Shown here piece by piece: positions 24,290 to 36,200 of a stretch of DNA of 64,000 nucleotides. The stretch lies in assembly GCA_964035545.1 (NCBI GenBank), contig OZ037767.1, positions 10,468,207 to 10,532,206 on the forward strand, in the 5' to 3' direction. Numbering within the stretch: position 1 is the first letter of the stretch; the number at the start of each line of letters is the position of its first letter. The notes beneath the pieces were generated by a model that did no database searches, had not been told where the DNA came from, and worked only from the letters and a program-made list of their open reading frames with translations. The DNA comes from Bugula neritina. Its lineage: Eukaryota > Bryozoa > Gymnolaemata > Cheilostomatida > Bugulidae. The position numbers were made by a program, and so were the translations under genes.

Positions 24290-27200
24290 TTACTGAGATT
24301 TCTGTTTCTTCAAATATGGTACAGCATCTGCCAACCTGAAAACATGTGAGGATAAATTTAAAGTAAACCCAACAGCTTAGTAATAGAGAGCAGCCTACAG
24401 GTAATCTCCCTGTAATGTATTCATCAAATAGTGCACTAAAAAGATGAGAACCCGAAAAATTGGCAGTGAAATTAATATATTTTGCTTAACCCATTGATGG
24501 AGCATAAAATTAAACAAATTAAACTTACATGAAAGTGGCAGCAGCTTGAAGTGGATATAAAATGAATAACTATTTGGCTTGAATAAAACATTAAGATAGA
24601 TTGGGATCACATACTATCTACAGGATGAGCTATAAAAATGGTTAGGAGGCTAGTGATGCCTTGGTGGTGATTTAGCAAGTGTCATCCCAGATAGACTAAA
24701 TTTCCCACTTAGACGCTTTCCAGTTAGACGCTATTTATTTATTTTGCTACAATATATATTCTATGTGCAATTTATTTGAATATTATTGAAGTATATGTAT
24801 ATTTAAATAAAATTGGATCAATTGCTTGTTATTTAGCACGTATAAATAAATTAACTTCTTGATTTTGCATTTTCTAAACTTCTTGTTGTTTGAAAAGATA
24901 TTTTGTTGATAAGTATTCATTAATGATCATATCTATTATTAATGTATTACTGCTTTTTTCCATACACATATCCAAGAAAATGGGAATATCATCCCAGATA
25001 ATTTATATTAGCTATTATAGCTATAATAAGCTATAGTTATCTAGTAATCAATGCAACTTTTATATAGATATGTTACTATAATATGTAATTGCACCAAAAA
25101 AATAGCGTCTAACTGGGAAGCGTCCAAGTGGGAAATTTAGTCTATCGTGTAACTGGGAAGCAGCTATCTGGGATGAAACCCTTTAGCACACGTATTGACT
25201 GGTAGAACACACCTGCTGTAGCAGTCATCAAACTTGGCCATAGCGACATCAACATACTGGTCAATCTGTACCTTTTTAACCTCGTAGAACTTCGGGAGAG
25301 TAAACATGGCAGCCACAGCTAGTGAATACAGTAAAGACAATACATTAAAATTAGTGACACTAGATTACCCTGTACTATAATTAACTAATTTATTATGTAA
25401 GCCAATATGCCAATCACAGTGAGGAAGCAATCAAGCAATTCAGGCAATACAATAATGCTAGATTACTAAGTTTCATACTGACTAAAATGGAGGCTAATTG
25501 CAAGATTAATGAGATACATTGTCAAAGTGTAAACTACAGGTCAACAGCAAACCAGCTAACTAACTATATAGTAAAGCAAAATAAGCTCACCCAGCGTAAG
25601 TATTGTAAGTCCATTAAAACAGGCTCCGACGTAAGTCATGGCAAACAGCACTACAGAAATCTAAAATTCACCAAAAATATGTAGTCAAGTACGCTTTGTA
25701 AAAAAGCTTCTCTGATTTCACACAATTAAATCCTTCGTAAACTAAGCAAACGTGCATATTTGAAGCAAGACAGCCAGCAACAGTAAAATCTAAACCCAAA
25801 AATTACATTGATGTTGCAGCTACAGAATTATTTTGAAATAATGTGCTACTGGCAAACGACTGTTTATATTCGACTTTTAGATCAGCCTTTAACCAATTTA
25901 AAAATATAGAAACACCAGCAGCACAGGGTGAGATATTTTTTTTATAAAACTACGGAGTACCAGTGGTGCTAAGCAGTGTCACATTATAGTTATAAAATGG
26001 GAAAACACTAAAACAGCAATGAAGCGAAAATAACACTGCATTCCCACAATTTTATTTGGTTCTTTGTTTAGTGACTAACTTTCAATAAGCTTCATAAAAA
26101 GTGAGATGATTACAATTACATGGAAATTTGTCAATTAAAATTACAATTTTTTTTAACTACAGTTGAAAATTAATGTAATTAATTACAATTACTTTCAGTC
26201 TCACTCCTGGAGTCCAACTATCTTTGTTCTCAATAGTGATAAATAGGGTGATACAGTACTACGTTGAGTTAATCTGAAGTTTTCAGTAAACAGTAGGAAT
26301 AGTATAAAATACTTTTTCAAGATTTAAAAGATTGAAGTAATTGATGTGATTTTAGAGTAATTGTAAAAACCAACCTCATTAGATTCGTTATCAATCACAA
26401 TTACATTTGTACACATCAATTACAAATTACATTTAATTATTTGAAAAAATGTAATTAATGACAACCAATTACAATTACTCCAACCCTGATCTCAACACGA
26501 GTAAAAAATGTGTTACCTGCCACACGCAACTCATTGTCAGTAGAGAGTAAAAATTTATAACAGTAGTAAAGGCTGTGTCTTGTCCAGTCTTTGTTGAAGT
26601 GAAAAAAGGATGCCAAGGTCGGCAGATTTCCCTACCAGACCATCGGCAGAAAATCAATTCAACCCAAAAATGGGCCTTTGAGTGCGGACTTCTAATGGAT
26701 TTCATGCTAATAACATACTGAGTGACAAGCCTGGAAAGCTTGTTCGTCTTTGATCTAATTGGCTGGTTGTCATAATTTTATACGTTTTCATACGCGGTTT
26801 AATTTCGACCGGGCTGAATAGAGAAACTTTTTTCAATAGCTGGCGCCATTTTTCGATGGCGTATATTTAAAAAAAATACCTCCCGTAAAGTTAAACGAAA
26901 AAAATCATTAGCCAACAAATTTCTTCACCTACAGCCAACTCACGCAGTGTGGCAGGTCATTCTCGCAACGGATTTTCCAGTGTGACAGGGCGAATCTGTA
27001 GTGTCACAACATCAGCTTTTGGTGGTTGAAATTTTAGCCAAGAAGAATAATGGGGCTGCCACACTACAGTCAAAACGCGTTTTCGAGGCTAAGCGATGAC
27101 CTCTGTGACGTCACAACTGTCTGATTTCTGAACGCAACTGTCAGTTTTTAGCGATGCGATGAAAGTTCGACATGTTGAACTGTCATCGCTGAAGTTGAGC

Positions 27201-30200
27201 GATCAGCCAATCACTGACTGGCCAGGTAAACCCTGATTGGTTAAATGCTTTTACTTTTTCCACGTGCTACTAGCGAGCATTATTATTTGATTTGGTTCTT
27301 CGAAAATTATATTATTTTACTTTTAAAATAATTATGATGAAGTTATGTATGAAAGTTTCAATAAATCATGAAAATAAGTATTCATTAAATAAATTTTGCT
27401 GAATTTTATCTGCATATTTAGTTTTTCTAATTCTGTTGAATTTTATTAGCGTACTATTTAGTTCTTTAGGCTAGTGAATGAGCTTGAATAAAGCTAAGTA
27501 ATATCATTAAATAAAGCTAGTAATTTTGAATAATTGAAGCTAGTAAATTAGAATAAAAATAACTAATAAATCTTATTATGCTAGTAATTCTCAATATATT
27601 GCGCTAAATTTGGTTGTTGGTTACTGTAGATACTGCAGAAACTGAGTTATGGCATTCCTATTGGTTAAACGTTGGGGGGGGGGCTAGAGACAGTTAGCTT
27701 TCATCGTTTGTAGTGAACTGTAGTGTGACCAGCAAAAAGTAGGACGCGAGCAGCTCCAAAATGGCCGCCACAGTCGAGTTTCGACTGTAGTGTGTCATGG
27801 GCATAACAGAAGATTCAGAAAAAGGAAAAACAAGATTAGCTGGTGGAAGCTCGTTCTCGGTTTAAGTACTTGGACACAACAATCTACCAAGATGGAGAGT
27901 GCCGCAAGGAAAGGTGAAAGGTGACCATTACCTTATCTATAGCCCCTTCCCAAGCTTCCCTATCTCCTTAATTTACAGCTTCGAGATAGGAGTGCGATAT
28001 TTCCATCAGTTGTACTTTAATAGAGATGTGTATTCATCACCAAAGACTGAATTAAAAAGAATGGATGACATACACCGGCTTTCCATGTACCGATCTCAGA
28101 TCGATCTCGCTGAGATCGATCCATGGAAAGACGCCAAAGATCGATCTGTCGATCTGAGCTGGTCGGTCTGTGGAGCTCGAACTCATGTCAATAAGACCAT
28201 GGAAAGACGCCAGATCGATCTGAGAAGTAGAAAAAGACTGCTCGCTACAATGTCGTCTGCTAATAAAAATGATAACTTATTGATAATTACTAAGCAAAGT
28301 ATTAAATAATCATGATAGCCACTTTTTCAGATGCCAAAACTTTGACTTTCAGTACAATGATTAAGAAAACTCAATTATATGCAGTAGAAGGTAAAAAAAT
28401 GGGAAAATTTAAATTGAATTTAAATGACTATCAAAACTTAGTTTTATTAGCTATTTTCTTTGTAATTTTAAGCCTAACAGTCCTGTAAGTTTATTAATAA
28501 TCTACAAGACAGCCATTAATTTTATATAAGCTGTCAAGCTGAAAATTAAAATTAATTATTTTAAATTGGCCAAATTACCATACACTGAAAGCTTTGCTGC
28601 GTATATTTTATAGCTGGGATTAAATTTTAGACTACTACTATCTTGTTTTCAACAGTAGTAGCTTTAATCACTCAAATAGGTGAACAAATTATACTTTTAA
28701 AGTATCCTTCACTTAAGAGGAGGCAACTTAGCGAGATCGATCTGACACTCTCATGGAAAAACAATCGATCTGAGCACATTTCTCAGATCGATCTGAGATT
28801 GGTACATGGAAAGCCCGTGAGTGTTGAGTTTATATAGGTCTAAAAACAATAGCTATTTTGTGGTAGCCAAAATAGCTGCACATGAGCAAATGAAATACAG
28901 AAAAAGCATAGGTCATCTAACATAGCAATAAAACTCCCATTAAAGCTATAATAAAATAACAAAAGCTTTCCATGCTCTTGTAATGTCCAAACATTAGTGA
29001 ACAAGCAGCCGGTTTCTTCCTGCTGTGGTTCGCTTGATCCCTCTATAACAGAGTATGTTCTCAAATGGTTGTCTGAGGTATTTTATGTTGTTCGTGTGAA
29101 TCTCCTCTATGGTTCTTATCAGTGCAACTTCTGCAATAACCTGCTTCATCACAGTAGCGACATCACCTTGTAACAATTGTTGTAGGTGAACAGCATACTA
29201 GAAAATTCAATTATGAAGTTCACAATGTAGTTTTGTCAAATTTCAACAGTTGATGGTCAAAGTGAATATGCCACAGTGGCTGCATAGCAAGGTCAGTTTA
29301 GTCATTTTGTCTGCTAAGGCGCTTTGTGACTTGGCTTTCATCTGTGTTTCATATTTTACTCTCGCTGCTAACATACCTGTCATCACCTGCTAGAGTTGAA
29401 CTATATAAGTGCTGTTAACATGTCCTAGTGCATTGTACCAATCAGGCAGCGATTTGCTCACGATTACCAAATCGCTCGTGTTCATTATTTCCAAAAAATA
29501 TAACCTGCCTTTGGATGTTATTGAGAATGTTGTATTACTGATTGTTACTGTATTGTTTTCTTTTGGGAAGTTCACCTTTGTCTCTTTTTTTTGGTGGCAG
29601 CATAGACTGAGAACATGTTTGTTGGAATTGTCATTTGATGTTGCCATCATCAAAGATAGTAAATTGGGTTGTGCCTCTGGCTATTGCTAGTTGGCCTGAC
29701 TGGTGAAAGTCAGCCATTTCAATGTAATGCTTTTCATACTTGAAGTTGTTGCCAAAGCTAACAAAACAATATTTTCTTGCCCGAAGCCTACATCAGTATT
29801 TGTTTGTGCTGGTTATTGCTCTGTGGTGCTGTTTCACAATGGTCTGAAACCACAGGAGCGAAAGCGGTAGTTGCAACTGCAGTTCCTTTTATATCTTTAT
29901 TTTTGACCTGGAAAACTGGTTCAACATACCCTTTTTGCAATATTTGCAAAAAAATCAGGGCTTTAAATAACATTCCTGAGTAAGCCTAGGGCCACACGGT
30001 GCGTATTTTCGCATGCGAAAATTGAAATCACAAATAGCAAAGGTGTCCACCGTAGCGTCAGTCGTGACCCTAGGCTAAGATAATTAGATTTATCATAGGT
30101 TAGACATTATTAGCCATTACACGTTTATTTTGTCACGCTACCTTCTTCCCTGCTTTGAATGTCATGAGGGTGGCCTAAAAACCCACGATGATGCAGTAAA

Positions 30201-33200
30201 ATTGAAGGTGTTAGTTGCTTTGAACTCTGACAGGGTTTGTTGCCAGTCGAGTTAGGTATGAATCAATACAAAAGTCGATATCATGTCGGTAATCTTTCCA
30301 TGATCATAACTATCACTACATTTTCGAGGATATTCCCCCTCCCTGCGATTTGAAATTCTTAGTGCAAAGTAAGTAGTTTGTAATATCTTCGGCATCAATA
30401 TAGTAGTGTGCTGTCCATAGAGTCAACACTCTTGGTTTCCCTGTGTTGACACAATGCTCTTTCAGTATTTTGAAAGCCACCCATAGCATCTATCATCACT
30501 AGTTTTGGAGAGTTTCCGTCCAATATTGAGTAAATTAGGCTTATGCTTAGGCATTATTTTGTCCAAATTAGCAGCGATCCCTTCACCTTTTTCTTTGAGT
30601 AGAATGTAAAAAATTAACACGAATCTTGTTTCCCAAATTAGGAAAGAGAAGTCTGTGTTTGAAGGTGCTAGGCCCATAACCGATTAAACAACTATTAATT
30701 GCGGTTAAATTTTGTAGTGTCTATATTGTAGTTACTTAGACTGTTGATGCCTAGATATAATGAGCAATTTGATTGATTTCTTTGCGTTTATTTATATGGT
30801 TAAAAAATACATAGCATGCGATACATGGCAGAAACAAATAAAAAATATCAAAAAAAAAACATAAGTAGAGTTAAGGAATTTATGACATGTTGCATTTATT
30901 AATATATAAACTAAATATATTTTAGCTATCGTCTAAAGCCTGTTTGAGGGTTGGGTGCCCAAACAATTTTGCTTTACAATAAAATAGAAGTTATACCAAT
31001 GACCTTTTCGTTTAGTTTTGGAGTCCATGGTATTATAACTTAAACGATCATTGATGATCAACAATAAATTTTAAAACTGTTCGCTAATGATCACAATGAT
31101 AATTATACTATCCAGTCTCAAAGATTCAATAATAACGTGTCGTAATTTACTGTTGACAGTTGTGTGGTCATTGCACTAAAACTTTATCATACAGATCTAG
31201 GCTGTTGTTGCCATTCACTCATTGACTTATTAAGAAATATTAAATGCCGGCTACTGCACTGCTGCTACAAATTAGTTGCCTCGATTTGATTATCTTTACA
31301 ATTAATGTTGATGTTGAACTTTTACAAAATATTGTTGTGCTCTAATATTGATCATTGTCATACTAAGTAGTACTGGTCCAAGTGTTGTTAATTAAAATTG
31401 AAGTTTGGCATATTTTGCTTACTCAATTAAAATTTTTAAGGGTTCACAGCACCATTTTTACAGAATCTCATTGTAGATTTAGTGAAATTTGTGTAATAAA
31501 TATTTAACATATAGTTTAAAATGTACCACTGTGTGTAGGTGAGTTTTCCACCTGCACATGACAACAAGCAGTTTGTCCATTCCCTAATAAAACATATTTA
31601 TAATGGATAAAAAACGATTGAAGTTTTTTAATGAGTTAAATATAATGTGGTCAGTTTAGTTTCTATAAGCATACTTAATATTATATTAAAGTTGTAGTCT
31701 TGAAAGTTACCACTATTGCTGAATACATTAGTTTATTAATACTAGTGTAGCTATTTATGACAATTTCATGAAGGCGCATCACTGTATCTTTGTTGAATCA
31801 GGATCATTAATTTTATGGTTCATTTTCTACTTAGTTGACTCAGCGCATAATTCTCATCTTAGTTCTTTATTATCTTCCACAAACTGGCAAAGTAGTTGCA
31901 CATTATGTTCATCACTTTTCATAATTAGTTTTAAAAATTTAGTGAAACAAAAATAACTAAAACATATTTTTATAACTAAATAGCAATAGTAGCTTTGTTT
32001 TAATCTGACTCTATTACTATAGTTACTTGTCATCGTGGCCAGTCCAACAACTAGCCTGTGTCCCCTATTGGCCCTGGTGTAAAAGGTAACTATTAGTAGC
32101 ATTATGAGGTGTGATGAGTAACTATCAGTATCATTATGATAGAAACAACAAAATGAATTTGATATTCATACTGATTAATGGCTTGGATTTTTCAGCCTCC
32201 TTTTTCTGAAAAAGTTTCTAAGAATGTCAATAAACATCTGAGGGGTTAGGTTTATTAAACAAGCTATGCGCTCTAAGTTTTAGGCTTTAATTAAGTGCTA
32301 TAGATCCTGAATATTACTTTGATTTTTTAATTTCATAACAAGTTGTATACATAACTAAAAAGAAGACAACTCTTTTCCTGTCATAATATTTTGAATTAGG
32401 TTTCAATTGAGTTTTAATACTGTAGCTTCTTAAGCTAATACTTTTTTAAACGCTGTCAATCGTTTTCATATGAAACTAATTATTTAGTACAAAGAATATA
32501 GAAGTTTACAATCTTTAATTAAAGCAGTTTTAAAATGAAAAAAAACCTAAGTCTCCCCCTTCCTGTAAAAAGTAACTTAAGGTTCTAGGAATCAAATTTA
32601 ATATGCACGGTACCATTCATTATGACTTGTGTCCCCTATTTTCTATGGTTATTACTAATAGTGATATAAGCCATAAAACGCTTCTAGTAAAAGTGTATTA
32701 TAGTGTATAAGGTTTTAAACAAAAATTACTAATTTAAAATTATAGACAGATACAAGTGGAGTAAGCAACTTCCAAGATAACAGCAGCAAGTTTACTACAT
32801 CACAGAACACACCATAACTAAAGTAGGCAAAGAAAGGACAACTACTAGATAGAGATTTCTTGGAGTGAGAAATGAAGCATTTGACTGAAGGTCACTCATC
32901 TGATATAAGAGGTCATGACACCCATTGCCAAGATCCCAAAAACTGATTTGTGATGGTATTGTTGACAGAAACTTAGCCGGCAAATCTTCTTATTAAATTG
33001 CTGTGCTTCACAATGTGGGTGTTGAAAGAAGATTGAGATGACACAACTCCCATCACAATGATAGTTGAAGGAATGTTAGCTCCAACTAATACTGTTCAGA
33101 ATGTATTTTAGAAAGTGTTGGATTTCAGTCACTTGTCCAACAAACACTTAACCTGCCACTAAATGTTGGTATAGACCTTATGAAAACTAACACACATATA

Positions 33201-36200
33201 GCAGAGTCATGAGTAGACAAACCTTAAATGAAGCTCCAAATTCTCTAACAAACACCAGGTCCCTGAGCCAGTTGAGCAGGTCATTCAACCTCTGCACAAC
33301 GCTGACAGCGCATTCCTGGACCACGCTGTCGGAGATGGTGATGTCGGCATCCAGCACATCTCTGACAGAAATGAACATACAGAGTATAGTATACAGAATG
33401 CACAGAGTATAGTATACAGAGTGTACAGAGTGTACAGAGTGTACAGAGTGTACAGAGTGTACAGAGTGTACAGAGTGTACAGAGTGTACAGAGTGTACAG
33501 AGTGTACAGAGTGTACAGAGTGTACAGAGTGTACAGAGTGTACAGAGTGTACAGAGTGTACAGAGTGTACAGAGTGTACAGAGTGTACAGAGTGTACAGA
33601 GTGTACAGAGTATACAGAGTAGAGTATGCAGAGTATACAAAGTAAAGTGTACAGAGTAGAGTGTACAGAGTAGAGTATACAGAGTAGAGTATACAGAGTA
33701 TACAGAGTATACAGAGTAGAGTATACAGAGTATACAGAGTAGAGTATATAGAGTATACAGAGTGGAATATACAGAGTAGAGTATACAGAGTATACAGAGT
33801 ATACAGAGTATACAGAGTATACAGAGTATACAGAGTATACAGAGTATACAGAGTATACAGAGTAGAGTATATAGAGTATACAGAGTGGAATATACAGAGT
33901 AGAGTATACAGAGTATACAGAGTGGAATATGCAGAGTAGAGTATGCAGAGTATACAAAGTAGAGTGTAACAAACTACAAACTATAATGTAGTTGATAGTG
34001 AGATCATGCTGATTTGAATTAGCTAGATATTAGATAGAAATGCACTGGATATCCTGCCCTGTATACACATGTGTATACGTTTGTATCTAGTGTGAGTTAA
34101 TCAGTTCCAAAACATGGCTACTAGAATAAGCACTTTGCATAAACAAGTATGTACAGAGTATACAAAAAAGTTAGTGTCAAAAAGATATAATTTTCACTAG
34201 CCATGAAGTACCAACCATTTTACACTTGAAGCTGTGCAACAAGTACAACTACCTTTCTGTATATCAAGCACTACTCGAGGTTATCTATATACCATGTACT
34301 ACTTGAGGTGGATGACCTACAGACTCAAGACTATGACTTGACTATGAGTATTTACTTGAAGGGGTGAGAGTCGTCTCCCGAGTGCACCTTGGCAACGACA
34401 AACTTGACAACTCGAGCAGTGAAGGCGATGATGAGAGAGGTGAGCAGCAGATAGGACACGACTGAGATGATGGAGTAGGAGGAGATGGAGAGCAGTAGTA
34501 GCATCAGCAGAGAGAGGACAACTCCAGTCACTCGAGGGTCTCTCCACAGCAGTACGTCCCACACTGAAACAGAGTATACATGAGTATAGTAGATATACAG
34601 AGTATAGTAGATATACGTGAGTATAGTAGATATACATGAGTATAGTAGATATACAGAGTATAGTAGATATACAGAGTATAGTAGATATACATGAGTATAG
34701 TAGATATACAGAGTATAGTAGATATACAGAGTATAGTAGATAGACAGAGTATAGTAGATATACAGAGTATAGTAGATATACATGAGTATAGTAGATATAC
34801 ATGGGTATAGTAGATATACAGAGTATAGGAGATATACAGAGTATAGTAGATATACAGAGTATAGTAGATATACATGGGTATAGTAGATATACAGAGTATA
34901 GTAGATATACAGAGTATAGTAGATATACAGAGTATAGTAGATATACAGAGTATAGTAGATATACATGAGTATAGTAGATATACAGAGTATAGTAGATATA
35001 CAGAGTATAGTAGATATACAGAGTATAGTAGATATATATGAGTATAGCAGATATACATGAGTATAGTAAATATACATGGGATTGCATCAAACTATGTGTA
35101 CTGACTACTCCATAATGCATGATTTATAGTTAGTAGCTAGTAGTGAGTATAGAGTAGTGAGTATAGAGTAGTGAGTATAGAGTAGCTAGTAGTGAGTATA
35201 TAGTAGTGAGTATATAGTAGTGAGTATAGAGCAGTAAGTATAGACTAGGTGGTATAGGGTAGTTAGGAGGTCATATAACTTTATTAGGTCAATAGAGTTA
35301 GATTGTATAGGCTATAAAAGCTTCCAGAAAGCTCACAGGCAGATGATGACTGGATGCGATGCACTCACTGTGCTCGTGATTGCATTGGAATACCATCATA
35401 ATCACAAGAATAGATAGAAATCCGCTGATGGCAGCAGCACTGAGTGAGTCATCAATCATTCAAGGCAGCATTACCGGACACGCGGCACTGCTAGCTTGCG
35501 AGTTTATAGCTGTGAGAAACAATTATTATTATTGACTTGTGAGCCACAGCTAGTGTAGTAATAACCTAAGATCTGCGCATCAAAAGGGGACTATACCCCA
35601 GCCCCCACTTAGATGCTGTCATATGTACACTAGACATACAGGACATGTGCCGAGTACATCTATAATATAAACTGTGCTTCAGTGAGCAAATCCCTCAGGA
35701 CTCCTTCTTTCAACAGGCCTACTTTTAGTAAACTGGTTTTATAAAAATCAATATATGAATCAAATAATTCAAACATTGAGCACAAATCTAGAGTTTTCAA
35801 GTAGCACATGCGACTATCTTTATAACCCAGTGCTAAAGTATTGAGTACATCCACTGCATTTAGCAGCAGCAGTGACCTAGATCTGGTACTACAATCACAC
35901 ACACTGCAAGTGGCAGGAATAACTGGCTTTCAGATCTTGAGGATTGGTGAACCACCTTATCTACATACTGCTATAATGCACCCCACCCCATAAAATTAGC
36001 ATAACACACTACTTATTTGTGGTAGTTAAAACATCTACTTTTGAAAGACTGAATTTGTACAGTGAAGGGGTGGCATTGCAGCTATATACCAGTATGTATG
36101 TATTATATGCTAGCCAATTATATAAGCAGTATATCTATCCAATAAGTTGTATACATCAGCTAGACAAACATTGCATGTATTTTATCCTCCTTCCCTAAGT

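Noticed and set aside
26475-26705. 76-residue minus-strand frame (RWSGREICRPWHPFF segment)
   Set aside because: Looks peptide-like but no domain is recognised and it sits next to repetitive hAT-like sequence; probably repeat-derived.
28994-30677. Several short minus-strand frames as a decayed transposase
   Set aside because: Frames are separated by stops and I recognise no transposase motif (no DDE/DDD arrangement).
33281-33972. 261-residue minus-strand frame
   Set aside because: Only 33223-33361 is the reticulon exon; the rest is translated 9-bp repeat.
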